64,000 bases of DNA from an uncultured Pelagibacteraceae bacterium (GCA_902609855.1 CACLTL010000002.1:62001-126000); one strand, 5' to 3'. Counted from the first letter of the stretch, positions 42,372 through 53,500 are shown. The notes: a model not told the origin generated them from the letters alone. Made by a program: numbers and translations.

Positions 42372-42388
42372 TTTTAAGAATTAGTCAA
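42361..42388 (-). promoter_or_regulatory. Predicted sigma-70 promoter of the mraZ-ftsZ-mur cluster
   Basis: On the minus strand a -35 box TTGACT (42388-42383) and a -10 box TACTAT (42366-42361) are 16 bases apart. Transcription would start near 42354, about 60 bases before mraZ. The -10 box lies between the second and third TGGG repeats. Confidence 0.5.
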
Positions 42389-42441
42389 TAATTATATGTT
42401 TAGCTAAAAGTACAAAAATAGAACAAAATGGCGGAAATTTA

Positions 42442-42798
42442 GCCAGATAATCTATAAGCCGGGTTCTGTCATTTAAGATGTCATTTCTCTAGGCTTAAAT
42501 TTGCACTTAAGCTCAAGCGGTTAACCCAGAAGACCAACTAAAGACTGTTTTTAGTGTAAAACACAATGTCTTCTCTATTTAACCTTGCTCCCAGTGGGGT
42601 TTGCCGTGCGTTTTTTGTTACCAAAAAACCGGTGAGCTCTTACCTCGCCGTTTCACCCTTGCCTTGATAAGGCGGTTTATTTTCTGTGGCACTATCCCTG
42701 AAGTCACCTTCGCCAGTCGTTAACTGGCACTGTGTCTTTACGGAGCCCGGACTTTCCTCTATTAGCTAACTAATAGCGACTAATCCAATTATCTGGCA
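42442..42798 (-). ncRNA. rnpB: RNase P RNA
   Basis: The roughly 357-nt gene has the universal core elements. GAGGAAAGTCCGGGCTCC lies near the 5' end (about 42759-42742), and GACAGAACCCGGCTTATAGA near the 3' end (42470-42451). The termini GCCAGATAAT and ATTATCTGGC pair as helix P1. GAAGGTGACTTCAGGGATAG and GGGTGAAACGGCGAGG are further conserved blocks. It is the catalytic RNA that trims tRNA 5' ends. Ends are placed at the P1 helix and may be off by a few bases. Confidence 0.95.
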
Positions 42799-42843
42799 AG
42801 GGACTTTTAAATAATTAATAGCAATAAATCAAGTTATTAAAAG

Positions 42844-43551
42844 TTAATGAGTTAAAAAATAGCTTATTTCAAAGGTTTTTTGATCTATGTTTCCAGTAAC
42901 GTTATTAGGTAGGTAATGCAGTTGGAATGATCTTACTATTCTCTTGTTCTTAATGTTTTTTTTTCTAATACTTAAATATCTGTAGCCTAATTTTTGCAGA
43001 TTTTTAAAGAAGAAAATTCTACTATTTTTAGAGTATTTTAAATTCTTAAACTGATTTTTTTTATACCACTTTCCAATGTTATAATTGCTCAATTTTTGCC
43101 ACGGAAATTTTTCTCCTGGATCAATTTTTCTAAGTGGCGCAATATCTGAATGGCCTAAAAAATTTTCTTTTTTAATAAGGTATTTTTTTTTAAGAAATTT
43201 ACATAATCCTATTAGGCTGTTAATTTGTTTTTTGCTAAAACTTTGATAACCATATTTATGACCTTTATTTACTAACTCTATTCCTAAAGATTTATTATTT
43301 AAGTTGGTGTGATTTTTCCACTTAGACTTTCCTGCATGCCAGGCTGTATGTTTATCTTTCACCATTTGGATAATTTTTCCGCTTCTATTTATTAAATAAT
43401 GACAGCTTACTTTATGCTTAGGGTTTTTAAGTCGTTTGATAGATTCAATTTCTGATTGCATTCCGGTATAATGAATTATAATAAATTTTATATCGTTTTT
43501 ACTCCTTGTTTTTATTGAGTGATTAGGGGAGTAATTTGATAATATTTTCAT
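42844..43551 (-). CDS. AmpD/AmiD-like N-acetylmuramoyl-L-alanine amidase
   Basis: This amidase_2-domain zinc enzyme (about 235 aa) has FIIIHYTGM (zinc His), SCHYLINRSGKIIQMV, TAWHAGKSKW and FLGHSDIAPLRKIDPGEKFPW, which are the zinc and substrate residues of the AmpD/AmiD family. The C-terminal 70 residues resemble a peptidoglycan-binding domain, as in AmiD. No signal peptide is visible, so it may act in the cytoplasm on anhydro-muropeptides. ATG at 43551 (MKILSNYSP) is preferred; an in-frame ATG at 43569 would add six residues. Confidence 0.88.
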   Translation of the reverse strand: MKILSNYSPNHSIKTRSKNDIKFIIIHYTGMQSEIESIKRLKNPKHKVSCHYLINRSGKIIQMVKDKHTAWHAGKSKWKNHTNLNNKSLGIELVNKGHKYGYQSFSKKQINSLIGLCKFLKKKYLIKKENFLGHSDIAPLRKIDPGEKFPWQKLSNYNIGKWYKKNQFKNLKYSKNSRIFFFKNLQKLGYRYLSIRKKNIKNKRIVRSFQLHYLPNNVTGNIDQKTFEISYFLTH

Positions 43552-43644
43552 TTTGAGTAATTTTGGCAAATTATTTGCTTAATTTAAACAATTTTAAGCT
43601 AAATTTTAGATAGAATATAGGCTAAAATTATATATATAGCCATT

Positions 43645-44388
43645 ATGCAATTAATTAAAAATTTAAAATTTGTTTTATCAGTATTAACTATAACTTTATT
43701 TGTGGCGAATATTGCTAAATCCACTGAGGAGTGTTTTGAAAACACTAGTAGAGCAATTTTCAAATTCAATATGATTGTAGATGAAAATTTGATGGAGCCC
43801 ATCGCTAAGGGCTATAATAAATTACCTGCTCCAATAAAATCTGGAACAAGTAATTTTACCTCAAATATTGGGACTTTATTATCTATACCAAATAATATTT
43901 TACAGGGTAATTTTAAACAGCTAGGTCACTCAATAGGAAGTTTTGCAATAAATTCAACTGTTGGTATTTTCGGTATTTTAAATCCAGCTGAAAAGATAGG
44001 GTTAAAACCAAATAAAGAGGATGTTGGTCAAACTTTAGGAAGTTATGGAGTTGGACCTGGGTGTTATTTTGTTCTTCCAATTTTAGGACCTACAACGGCT
44101 AGAGACACTTTGGGTATGTTAGCTGACACATTTATTGATCCTTTTGCACATGTAACAATAAGAGAAAAAGAACTTTTAAGTTCTTCAGGTAACTCTTTAG
44201 ACTTCTACTCTGTTAAAGGTGTTACGGCGGTTGATTTTAGAGCTGATAATGATAGAAATTTTGAAAGTTTAGAAAAAAATTCCTTAGATTTATACTCATC
44301 ATTTAAAAGTATTTATTTGCAAGATAGAGAAAATAAAATTAAGAACTCTATTGATGAAGAAGATGATTGGGGAAATTTAAACAACTAA
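43645..44388 (+). CDS. mlaA: MlaA (VacJ)-family outer-membrane lipid asymmetry protein
   Basis: This 247 aa protein has a signal peptide (about 1-26) and then ECFENTSRAIFKFNMIVDENLMEP, the MlaA entry motif. NSTVGIFGILNPA and TLGSYGVGPGCYFVLPILGPTTARDTLG are further hallmarks. MlaA removes misplaced phospholipids from the outer leaflet of the outer membrane. No convincing lipobox is present, unlike E. coli MlaA. mlaC follows after seven bases. Confidence 0.92.
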   Translation: MQLIKNLKFVLSVLTITLFVANIAKSTEECFENTSRAIFKFNMIVDENLMEPIAKGYNKLPAPIKSGTSNFTSNIGTLLSIPNNILQGNFKQLGHSIGSFAINSTVGIFGILNPAEKIGLKPNKEDVGQTLGSYGVGPGCYFVLPILGPTTARDTLGMLADTFIDPFAHVTIREKELLSSSGNSLDFYSVKGVTAVDFRADNDRNFESLEKNSLDLYSSFKSIYLQDRENKIKNSIDEEDDWGNLNN

Positions 44389-44395
44389 ATTTAAG

Positions 44396-44992
44396 ATGAG
44401 CAGAACCAGTGTTTACTTAGTTTCACTATTAATCATTTTTCAAAGCTCACTCCTAGCTTATAGTTCAAATCCAAAAGACTTTGTGAATGAATTAGTAACA
44501 GATGCAATAAGTAAATTGTCGGATATAAATTTAAATAAAGATCAAAAGGCATCTTTTATAGAAAAGGTGGCTTTAGAACACGTTGATATTAATGCTCTTG
44601 GGCTTTACACTCTTGGAGAGTTAAGAAAGTCTTCTACAGAAGACGATATAAGTAATTACAAAAACGCGTTTGAAAAATATTTTTTAAAAAGTCTTACTTC
44701 AAGATTAAATGATTACTCCTCTAGTAAATTTGAAATAACTGGAGAGGATAAAAAAAGTGCCAATTATACAATAGTAAATTCTATGGTCAGACCGGAAGAT
44801 GGAGGGCCAAATATAAAAATTGATTGGAGAGTTTACACGAAGGATCCAGATAAACCTTTGATTAGAGATCTTATTGTAGAAGGATTAAGTTTAGCAAGAA
44901 CTCAAAAAGAGGAATTTTCCTCAATATTAAGCTCAAATAATAACGATATAAAAATACTTATTAAAAAATTAGAAGAGTTTGCAAGTAATTAA
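44396..44992 (+). CDS. mlaC: MlaC-family periplasmic phospholipid-binding protein
   Basis: The 198 aa protein has a signal peptide (about 1-22, cleaved near LLAYS). The rest matches the MlaC/Ttg2D family by pattern: an N-terminal helical part, FEKYFLKSLTSRLNDYSS and KIDWRVYTKDPDKPLIRDLIVEGLSLA. It shuttles phospholipids between MlaA and the inner-membrane MlaFEDB complex. mlaFEDB is not in this window. The gene converges on a tRNA that begins two bases after its stop. Confidence 0.88.
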   Translation: MSRTSVYLVSLLIIFQSSLLAYSSNPKDFVNELVTDAISKLSDINLNKDQKASFIEKVALEHVDINALGLYTLGELRKSSTEDDISNYKNAFEKYFLKSLTSRLNDYSSSKFEITGEDKKSANYTIVNSMVRPEDGGPNIKIDWRVYTKDPDKPLIRDLIVEGLSLARTQKEEFSSILSSNNNDIKILIKKLEEFASN

Positions 44993-44993
44993 T

Positions 44994-45070
44994 TGGTGGG
45001 CCCGCCAGGACTCGAACCTGGGACCAATACATTATGAGTGTACTGCTCTAACCAACTGAGCTACAGGCCC
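44994..45070 (-). tRNA. tRNA with CAT anticodon (elongator Met or Ile2)
   Basis: A full cloverleaf reads from the minus strand. The acceptor GGGCCTG pairs with the 3' CGGGCCC (one G-U). The D-arm GCTCAGTTGGTTAGAGC, anticodon loop CTCATAA and T-arm CCAGG-TTCGAGT-CCTGG are all present, and CCA is encoded (44996-44994). The variable region TTGGTC resembles lysidine-modified tRNA-Ile2 of other bacteria more than elongator Met, but the sequence alone does not decide it. Confidence 0.93.
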
Positions 45071-45098
45071 AAAGACTTAATTGTTATAACACAATTAA

Positions 45099-46964
45099 TT
45101 ATTTTTCTAAGAAACTTTTTAGTTGTTTAGATCTACTTGGGTGTTTTAGCTTTCTTAAAGCTTTTGCCTCTATTTGTCTAATTCGTTCTCTAGTTACAGA
45201 AAACTGTAATCCAACCTCTTCTAGAGTATGGTCAGTATTCATTCCTATTCCAAATCGCATCCTGAGCACTCTTTCTTCTCGAGGGGTCAATGATGCTAAA
45301 ATTTTAGTTGTTGACTCGCTCAAGTTTGATTGGATAGCTGTGTCTAATGGTTGAAGTGCATTTTTATCTTCAATAAAATCACCTAGGCTACTATCTTCTT
45401 CATCACCGACTGGCGTCTCAAGTGAAACAGGTTCTTTTGCAATTTTTAAAACCTTTCTTACTTTTTCTAATGGCATAGCTAATTTTTTTGCTAACTCTTC
45501 AGGTGTCGGTTCTCTACCGAATTCACTCATTATTTGTCGCTGAGTTCTAACAATTTTATTAATAGTTTCGATCATATGTACCGGTATTCTAATTGTTCGA
45601 GCTTGATCAGCTATTGATCTAGTTATCGCTTGTCTAATCCACCATGTTGCATATGTAGAGAATTTATAGCCTCTTCTGTATTCAAACTTATCTACAGCTT
45701 TCATCAACCCAATGTTACCCTCTTGAATTAAATCTAAAAATTGCAATCCTCTGTTGGTATATTTTTTAGCGATTGAGATGACCAATCTTAAATTTGCTTC
45801 AACCATTTCTTTTTTGGCTATTCTAGACTCTCTCTCACCTTTTTGTATTCTACTAACCAATTTTTTGAATTCTCCAACTGAGAGACCAATTTTTTTACTA
45901 AATTCAACTAGCCTATCTCTAATCTCTGTAAAATCTTTTTTATATTTCTTAAAGAAAGCTTTCCATGAAGGATTTTCTTTTAAAAAAGATTCAAACTTTG
46001 GATTTATTTCATTTCCGATATAATATTTTAGAAACTCCTCTCTAGAAATTTTATTATCCATAGCTAATCTCAAAAGAACACCCTCAAGAGAAACAATTTT
46101 TTTATTTTCTTTGTAATGAGCTTGAACTAGTTCTTCAATAACGTGTGGTGCTAATTGTAAATTTTTAAAATTATCAACTAATATTTCTTGAATTTTTTTG
46201 AAATTTTTATTTTTAGAAACTGATAGCTCTCTTGAAGCTAATAAACAATCTAGTTTTTCAACTTGATATTTCTGAAGTTTAGAGTAATTTTTATTAAGAG
46301 ACTCCAAAATATTTATAATTTTCGGCTTAATTTCCTCTTCCATCTTAGCAAGTGAAACATTGAATTCATCTTCTTCGCTATTATTATTTTCTTCAACCTT
46401 CTCAACATCTTGGTCTTTGTCCTTTTCTTTTTTTGTTTTAGATTTTTTATTTATTTTTAAATCATCGTCATCATCTAAGGCTTCAAAATCTTCATATGTG
46501 GAGTCAATATCAATAATGTCTCTAACTAACATTTCTTGATTTTCAATTTGCATTTTCCATTCTGATATTTTTTTTCCTAATATAGGACTTTGAGTAAGTG
46601 CATTAATCATCACATCTTTCCCTGCCTCTATTCTTTTTGCTATAGCTATTTCACCCTCTCGTGAAAGAAGTTCAACTCCCCCCATCTCTCTGAGATACAT
46701 TCTGATTGGATCATCGCTTTTATCTGAAGTTTTTTCTTCGCTCTGTGTTACCGTCTCTTTTTTCTTATTCGACTGGAACTGGGATTTTTTTTCTACTAAA
46801 GTAATTTTTTCATCTACTAAAACAATAAATGCTCGTTCAATATTTTCATATGTGCTATTTCTTTTTCCTAGAGATTTACCTAGTTCTTCATAAGTTATAA
46901 AACCTCTGTGTTTGCCTTTTTCTAGAAGTCTTTCAAAAGATTTTGTTATGAGTTTTTCAGCCAT
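45099..46964 (-). CDS. rpoD: Primary sigma factor RpoD (sigma-70)
   Basis: The 621 aa protein has region 1.1 at the N-terminus, region 1.2 ([21 protein letters not shown]), an acidic/Lys-rich insert, region 2 ([49 protein letters not shown]), region 3 and region 4.2 ([18 protein letters not shown]). It directs RNA polymerase to housekeeping promoters. It follows dnaG on the same strand, a typical macromolecular-synthesis arrangement. Confidence 0.97.
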   Translation of the reverse strand: MAEKLITKSFERLLEKGKHRGFITYEELGKSLGKRNSTYENIERAFIVLVDEKITLVEKKSQFQSNKKKETVTQSEEKTSDKSDDPIRMYLREMGGVELLSREGEIAIAKRIEAGKDVMINALTQSPILGKKISEWKMQIENQEMLVRDIIDIDSTYEDFEALDDDDDLKINKKSKTKKEKDKDQDVEKVEENNNSEEDEFNVSLAKMEEEIKPKIINILESLNKNYSKLQKYQVEKLDCLLASRELSVSKNKNFKKIQEILVDNFKNLQLAPHVIEELVQAHYKENKKIVSLEGVLLRLAMDNKISREEFLKYYIGNEINPKFESFLKENPSWKAFFKKYKKDFTEIRDRLVEFSKKIGLSVGEFKKLVSRIQKGERESRIAKKEMVEANLRLVISIAKKYTNRGLQFLDLIQEGNIGLMKAVDKFEYRRGYKFSTYATWWIRQAITRSIADQARTIRIPVHMIETINKIVRTQRQIMSEFGREPTPEELAKKLAMPLEKVRKVLKIAKEPVSLETPVGDEEDSSLGDFIEDKNALQPLDTAIQSNLSESTTKILASLTPREERVLRMRFGIGMNTDHTLEEVGLQFSVTRERIRQIEAKALRKLKHPSRSKQLKSFLEK

Positions 46965-47017
46965 ATTTGAGTAGTTGGATATATATAATGACTAAGTCTA
47001 AAAAATCTATACTTTTA

Positions 47018-48805
47018 TTATTCCCTATTTAGCTGGCTTTTAAGCTTAATTAATTCCGAATATGACCTCTCGTCTAAATTGTTAATTAATTTTTGCTCGA
47101 GAGATTCTATTTTTCTTAAATTACATTGATCTTTATAATTTTGAATTAATTCGTGAAGTAGGTTCAAAATCTCTTCTTGGCTTTTATTTTTTGAAATTAT
47201 TTGAATATTAGAATTTTCATTTATTTCTTCTATAATTTTCTTATAATCAGAATTTATTTTTGTAATAATTAACTCTTTTTCGCCTCCGGCTGTGAGAGAA
47301 GATATAAGGTCACTTTTTAATTTTTCGTTTTTATCTGTAAGAAATTCTATTTCTGACAATTCTTCTACTTTTTTTGAGGCTATCTCAATATAATTTAAAA
47401 TTATAAATAATATAGAAAACTCAATTATCTGAATTTTTGATAAATCTTTCTTTTTTTGATGCAAAATTTTCGTCTCTTTGAGAATTCGATAGTCATTGTT
47501 CTTTTTATATTTAGTAAATCTGTAATTTTGTTTGGATGATTGAATTGGAGTTAATTTTCTTAATTTCTCTAAAAAATCCTCCAAAACATATTTTTTTAAT
47601 GTTTCATCATTAATTGAGTATGAGAGGTTTTTAATTTCTTTTTCAAATTTAGAGATCTCATAAGGGTTATTTTGATCTATTTTATTTAGGTGATAATTCC
47701 AAATAAAAGATTGAATAATTATTTTTTCCTTAAGTAAATTTAATAAGCCGTTTTTGCCTTTTTTCTTGATGTAATCATCAGGGTCAAAGCCATTCGGCAT
47801 TATTGAAAAATAAATTTTATTTTTATCATTTAAAAGCGGAAATAATTTTTCTGCAATTCTCAAAGCAGCTTTTTGTCCACTTTCATCACCATCTAAGCAA
47901 ATTATAGGGTTAGAAAAAAATTTCCAGATTAAGCTAATTTGTCTCTCAGTTAATGCAGTGCCTGAATTTGCTATAACATTCTTAATTCCAGACGCGTAAA
48001 CACTTACAACATCCATGTAACCCTCTACAATTAAAACTTCATCTGTCTCAGATCTTAAATCTTTAGCTTTATCTAAATTAAAAATCATGTTTCCTTTTTT
48101 GTAAAATTCTGTTTCTGGAGAATTAATATATTTAGCTAACTTTCCTTCACGAATAACCCTTCCACCTAAAGCTATAGTATCTCCTGTGATATTATTAACA
48201 GGAAATATAATTCTTGAATTAAATCGGTCAGTATATTTTCCAGATTTATCATTTTTATAATAAAGTCCGGTAAGATTTATTTCTTCTTCAGAATATTTTT
48301 TTTTTAACTCTTCGTAAAAATTGTTTTGCCATGGTACGTAACCTAATTTAAATTCTTCAATAATATTTTTTTTTAATCCTCTTCTTGAAAGATAATCTAG
48401 AGCTTCTTTATTATCTAAACTGAATAATTTCTGACTAAAGTAATTTGTATAATCTCTAAAAATATTTTTATAAGTTTGATATCTAGTATCTTTTTTTTGA
48501 TCAAAGTTAGAAAATCTATAAGGCTGCATTCCTGCTTCTGCAGCAAGAGTTCTTACAGCTTCTCCAAAACCTATAGATTTTGTTTTCATTAAAAAATCAA
48601 AAATGTTTCCATGCTCACCGCTACTAAAACAGTGGTAAAATTCCTTTTCATCATTCACAGTAAATGATGGACTTTTTTCATTCTTAAAAGGTGAAAGACC
48701 AATAAACTCTTTTCCTCTTTTTTTTAATTGAACCGTTTTTCCTATAACTTGGGAAACTTTTAATCTCAATTTTATTTCATCAAGATATTCTTTTGGATAT
48801 TTCAT
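47018..48805 (-). CDS. dnaG: DNA primase DnaG
   Basis: The 595 aa primase has an N-terminal CHC2-like domain, a Toprim domain (VLIVEGYMDVVSVYASGI, CLDGDESGQKAALRI) and a C-terminal helicase-binding part. The zinc site is degenerate. Where E. coli has CPFH and CFGC, this protein has SPFK and CFSS, so only one of four zinc ligands remains. The fold otherwise aligns well (NEKSPSFTV, EFYHCF). It primes lagging-strand synthesis. The start abuts the yqeY stop. Confidence 0.95.
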   Translation of the reverse strand: MKYPKEYLDEIKLRLKVSQVIGKTVQLKKRGKEFIGLSPFKNEKSPSFTVNDEKEFYHCFSSGEHGNIFDFLMKTKSIGFGEAVRTLAAEAGMQPYRFSNFDQKKDTRYQTYKNIFRDYTNYFSQKLFSLDNKEALDYLSRRGLKKNIIEEFKLGYVPWQNNFYEELKKKYSEEEINLTGLYYKNDKSGKYTDRFNSRIIFPVNNITGDTIALGGRVIREGKLAKYINSPETEFYKKGNMIFNLDKAKDLRSETDEVLIVEGYMDVVSVYASGIKNVIANSGTALTERQISLIWKFFSNPIICLDGDESGQKAALRIAEKLFPLLNDKNKIYFSIMPNGFDPDDYIKKKGKNGLLNLLKEKIIIQSFIWNYHLNKIDQNNPYEISKFEKEIKNLSYSINDETLKKYVLEDFLEKLRKLTPIQSSKQNYRFTKYKKNNDYRILKETKILHQKKKDLSKIQIIEFSILFIILNYIEIASKKVEELSEIEFLTDKNEKLKSDLISSLTAGGEKELIITKINSDYKKIIEEINENSNIQIISKNKSQEEILNLLHELIQNYKDQCNLRKIESLEQKLINNLDERSYSELIKLKSQLNRE

Positions 48806-49261
48806 CTAATTTAAAAGTTGTTTTATGATTATGCTGACTTTCGAAAAATCAAGGGTATCTGCATGTTTTGATTTTAATACTCCCATGACTTTACCCATAT
48901 CTTTCATGGAGGATGCTCCAGAGGATTTTATGGCTTCCTGACATATCTTTTTTGTCTCCTCTTCGCCAAGTTGTTTTGGCAAAAAAGCGTTAATTACTTT
49001 TATTTCTTTTGTTTCATTCTCTAGAAGCTCATTACGACCTGCCTTTTTATAAACTTCACAAGACTCATTTCTTTGTTTTATCATTTTTTTCAAAATTGCC
49101 ATTATATCGCTATCAGACATTTCTTTTTGACCCTTTGTTCGATAAGCGATCTCAGCATCTTTAATAGCTGAAACTACTAGCCTAAGGGTTGGGTAGGTAT
49201 TTTTATCCTTGGTCTTAAGTGCTTCGTTAAGTTTTTCTTCAATTTGCTTTTTTAGAGACAT
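48806..49261 (-). CDS. YqeY/GatB-tail domain protein
   Basis: This 151 aa protein matches the YqeY family, which resembles the tRNA-binding tail of GatB: KDKNTYPTLRLVVSAIKDAEIAYR, INAFLPKQL and KSSGASSMKDMGKVMGVLK. The cellular role is not settled. It is first in the yqeY-dnaG-rpoD unit and abuts dnaG with no gap. It diverges from carA with a 123-bp spacer. Confidence 0.9.
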   Translation of the reverse strand: MSLKKQIEEKLNEALKTKDKNTYPTLRLVVSAIKDAEIAYRTKGQKEMSDSDIMAILKKMIKQRNESCEVYKKAGRNELLENETKEIKVINAFLPKQLGEEETKKICQEAIKSSGASSMKDMGKVMGVLKSKHADTLDFSKVSIIIKQLLN

Positions 49262-49313
49262 TTTTTTTAAATTATTTTAATCACAATTCATATCTAAAAT
49301 AAAAAGAACTTTC

Positions 49314-49342
49314 TTGACGATTTAATTACTATTTCATATGTT
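49314..49342 (+). promoter_or_regulatory. Predicted sigma-70 promoter of carAB
   Basis: A -35 box TTGACG (49314-49319) and a -10 box TATGTT (49337-49342) are 17 bases apart. Transcription would start near 49349, leaving a leader of about 35 bases before the TTG start. No attenuator or arginine box was recognised in the 123-bp gap. Confidence 0.5.
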
Positions 49343-49384
49343 GCGCAAAATCATGTTTATAAGTTTTTTACTTTAACTCATGAG

Positions 49385-50593
49385 TTGTATTTGAAACCTT
49401 TTATTCAAAATATAAACTCAAATAAAAATCTTAATGAGATCGATTCCACTGCTATTTTAATACTACAAAACGGTAAATTTTTTAAAGGTTTAGGTCTTGG
49501 CTTTCAAGGGACTGCTACAGGTGAAGTATGTTTCAACACCTCAATTACTGGGTATCAAGAAATAATATCGGATCCTTCTTATGCTGACCAAATTATAAAT
49601 TTTACATTTCCACATGTTGGAAATGTAGGAACCAATAAAGAAGATCATGAATCTAATAAAATTTGGACTAAAGGAGTAATTATAAATTCTGAGATTACAA
49701 GTCCTTCTAACTATAGGGCGCTTAAAAGCTTAGATGAATGGTTAAAAAAAAATAAAATTATAGGTATCACTGGTATTGATACAAGAAATCTCACGAATTT
49801 TATTAGAGATAAAGGGGCTCCCAAAGGGACGATAGCTTACTCAAAGAAAAACAAATTTAATATAAAAAAACTCCTTAGGCAGACACAAAAATGGAGTGGC
49901 TTAAAAAATTTAGATTTGGCGCAAAAGGTCTCTACAAAAAAAAATTATACTTGGAAAGGTTATAGAACTTGGGAAAAAGAATCAGGCTATGTAAAAAATA
50001 ATAAAAAAAACTTTCATGTTGTTGCAATAGATTATGGAATTAAAAAAAATATTTTAAGGTATTTTTCAGACTTTAATTGTAGAGTTACAGTGGTTTCTTG
50101 TAAAACATTAGTAGCAGATATTATTAAATTAAAACCAAACGGAATTTTTTTATCCAACGGGCCAGGTGATCCAGCAGCCACAGGTAAATATGCTATACCT
50201 GTTGTTAAAGAACTAATTAAAGAAAATCTACCTGTATTTGGTATTTGTCTTGGTCATCAAATTCTTGCTTTAGCTTTAGGTGCAAAAACAAAAAAAATGA
50301 ACCTAGGCCATAGAGGTGCAAATCATCCAGTTAAAAATTTAATCAATGGGAAAGTAGAAATTACTAGTCAAAATCATGGTTTCGAAGTTGTAAGAAGCAG
50401 TTTGAAAAAGAATGTGCAAATTACTCATCAATCTCTTTTCGATAATAGTATTGAGGGAATTAAATTGAAAAATAAACCCGTTTATTCTGTACAGTATCAT
50501 CCAGAGTCTAATCCAGGTCCACAAGATAGTGTTTATTTATTTGAAGAATTTATAAAAAGTATGAAAAAAAATGCCAAAAAGAAAAGATATTAA
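49385..50593 (+). CDS. carA: Carbamoyl-phosphate synthase small subunit
   Basis: The 402 aa glutamine amidotransferase subunit provides ammonia for carbamoyl phosphate in arginine and pyrimidine synthesis. The N-terminal domain has [22 protein letters not shown]. The class I GATase domain has the nucleophile loop [15 protein letters not shown] and the [10 protein letters not shown] His/Glu pair. The start is TTG; no in-frame ATG exists near the N-terminus. A second TTG at 49391 is an alternative. The 3' end overlaps carB by 23 bases. Confidence 0.95.
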   Translation: MYLKPFIQNINSNKNLNEIDSTAILILQNGKFFKGLGLGFQGTATGEVCFNTSITGYQEIISDPSYADQIINFTFPHVGNVGTNKEDHESNKIWTKGVIINSEITSPSNYRALKSLDEWLKKNKIIGITGIDTRNLTNFIRDKGAPKGTIAYSKKNKFNIKKLLRQTQKWSGLKNLDLAQKVSTKKNYTWKGYRTWEKESGYVKNNKKNFHVVAIDYGIKKNILRYFSDFNCRVTVVSCKTLVADIIKLKPNGIFLSNGPGDPAATGKYAIPVVKELIKENLPVFGICLGHQILALALGAKTKKMNLGHRGANHPVKNLINGKVEITSQNHGFEVVRSSLKKNVQITHQSLFDNSIEGIKLKNKPVYSVQYHPESNPGPQDSVYLFEEFIKSMKKNAKKKRY

Positions 50594-53500
50594 AAAAATT
50601 TTAGTTGTCGGAGCTGGCCCTATTATTATTGGACAAGCTTGCGAATTTGATTACTCAGGAACTCAAGCGTGCAAAGCATTAAAGGATGAGGGCTTCAAAG
50701 TAATATTAATTAATTCTAATCCCGCAACTATAATGACAGATCCAGATGTTGCAGATAAAACTTATATTGAACCTATTACAATAGAAGTACTTGAAAAAAT
50801 TTTAATAAAAGAAAAACCTGATGCAATATTACCAACCATGGGTGGTCAAACAGCATTAAATTTAGCAATGGAGGCTGAAAAAAAGGGAATTCTAAAAAAA
50901 TATAAAATTGAACTGATAGGAGCTAATTCAAAAGCAATATCCAATGCTGAAGATAGAAAAAAATTTAGGAAAAATATGATCGAAATTGGTTTAGACCTTC
51001 CTAAATCAAAAATTGTAAATAATTTTAATCAGTCTACTAAAGTATTAAATCAGATCGGGTTACCTGCAATAATTAGACCTGCTTTCACTCTTGGAGGATT
51101 AGGTGGTGGTATCGCCAAAAATAAAAAAGAGTTTTTTAAAATAATAAAGAGTGGACTCCATGAGTCACCTGTAAATCAAGTTTTAGTAGAAGAGTGTCTG
51201 GAGGGCTGGAAAGAATTTGAGATGGAAGTAGTTAGAGATAAAAATGATAACTGCATTATTATTTGCTCAATTGAAAACGTAGATCCAATGGGCATCCATA
51301 CTGGAGACTCTGTTACAATCGCGCCTGCACTAACTTTAACTGATAAAGAGTATCAAGTCATGAGAAACGCTTCTATAGCTTGCTTAAGAAAAATAGGAGT
51401 AGAAACGGGGGGATCTAACGTCCAATTTGCAATAAATCCAAAAAATGGAAGAATGGTAATTATTGAGATGAATCCAAGAGTTTCAAGATCATCTGCTTTA
51501 GCTTCTAAAGCAACTGGATTTCCAATAGCAAAAGTAGCTGCAAAACTAGCAATTGGATATACTTTAGATGAATTAAAAAATGAAATTACAAAAGTAACGC
51601 CTGCTTCTTTTGAACCTACAATAGACTATGTTGTAACAAAAATTCCAAGATTTACCTTTGAAAAATTCTCAACTTCAGCAGCAGTCTTGGGCACATCAAT
51701 GAAATCTGTAGGTGAAGCTATGGCGATAGGCAGAAACTTTAAAGAGTCTTTACAAAAAGCATTGGTTTCTTTGGAGACAGGTTTCTCAGGTTTAGATCAA
51801 ATATTTAATCTTAATAAAGAAAAAATTGAGAAGAAACTTAAAGATAATATTCCTAATAAAATTTTGCTTGTTGCAGAAGCAATTAGAAAAAAAATCAATT
51901 TAAATAAAATACATAAACTCTCAAAAATAGACCCTTGGTTTTTAAGTCAAATAAAAGAAATTGTAGATAACGAAATTAAAATTAAGAAAAAAGGTCTTCC
52001 AAAAAATTTCAATGAGTTTAATTACATTAAATCAATCGGGTTTTCTGATAAAAAATTATCTGAACTTACAAATGTTTCAGAAACATTAATCAGAAAGAAA
52101 AGAACTGCATTAAAAATTTTACCTGTTTATAAAAAAGTAGATACTTGTGCTGCAGAATTTAAATCTTTTACTCCATATATGTACTCTACTTATCAAAGAA
52201 ATTTCTCATCTTATACAGAATGTGAGTCCGAACCTTCTAGTAGAAATAAAATAATAATACTTGGCGGAGGTCCAAACAGAATTGGTCAAGGTATCGAGTT
52301 TGATTATTGCTGTTGCCAAGCTAGTTTTGCTCTCAAAGAGGCTAAATATGAAACAATTATGGTTAATTGTAATCCAGAAACTGTATCAACAGATTACGAT
52401 ACGAGTGATAGATTGTATTTTGAACCTTTAATTGATGAATACGTTTTCAATATTATAAAAAAAGAGAAATCAAAAGGTAATGTAAAAGGTGTAATTACAC
52501 AATTTGGGGGTCAAACCCCTATAAAACTTGCAAAATTTTTGCACGAAAATAAACTTCCAATTTTAGGTACTCAATATACTTCAATTGATCTTGCTGAAGA
52601 TAGAGATAGATTTAGAAATCTTTTAAATAAATTAAAATTAAATCAAGCTGAGAGCGGTATTGCAAAAACTTTTCCTCAAGCAATTAAGATAGCTGATAAA
52701 ATAGGTTTACCTTTAATGGTAAGGCCCTCATACGTACTAGGTGGAAGAGCTATGGAAATAGTTCATGAAAAAAGCCAGCTTAAGAATTTTGTTAAAGAAG
52801 CATTTAAAGTTGCAGAAAAAAATCCGATCTTAATTGATAAATTTATTGATAATGCAATGGAAGTTGATGTTGATGCTATTTCAGACGGGAAAAATGTTTT
52901 CGTAGCTGGTATCATGCAGCACATAGAGGAAGCTGGTATACACTCAGGTGACTCTGCGTGCAGTCTACCGCCAGTATCGATTAAATCTTTTTTAATTAAG
53001 GAAATAGAAAATCAAACAAAAAAATTAGCTTTGGCTTTAAAGGTCAAAGGCTTCATGAATGTTCAATATGCAATTAAAAATGACAAAATTTATGTGATAG
53101 AAGTAAATCCAAGAGCTAGTAGAACTGTTCCGTTTGTCTCAAAAGCAAAAAATTTACCGCTCGCAAAGATAGCCTCTAGAGTTATGGCTGGAGAAAAATT
53201 AACTAAGTTCAGCTTGAAAAGTAAAACAAAAGATATGTTTGCGGTAAAAGAGGCTGTATTTCCTTTTAATAAATTTCCTAATAGCGATCTTTTACTTGGG
53301 CCAGAGATGAAGTCTACAGGTGAAGTAATGGGTTTTGATAAAAATTTTGGAATGGCTTTTGCTAAAAGCCAAATAGCAGCTTCAAATTCTCTTCCTAAAA
53401 AGGGTTTAGCTTTTATCTCTTTAAAAAATAGTCATAAAGAAGAAGGGGTACATTTAGCTAAGCAATTGGTTAAGTTAAACTTTAAACTTTGTGGAACTGG

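Noticed and set aside
42421-42843. Possible coding or repeat region upstream of mraZ
   Set aside because: The conserved blocks and P1 pairing identify it as RNase P RNA.
43599-43802. 67-residue minus-strand ORF over the mlaA start
   Set aside because: It lies opposite the mlaA signal peptide and has no support; mlaA is well identified.
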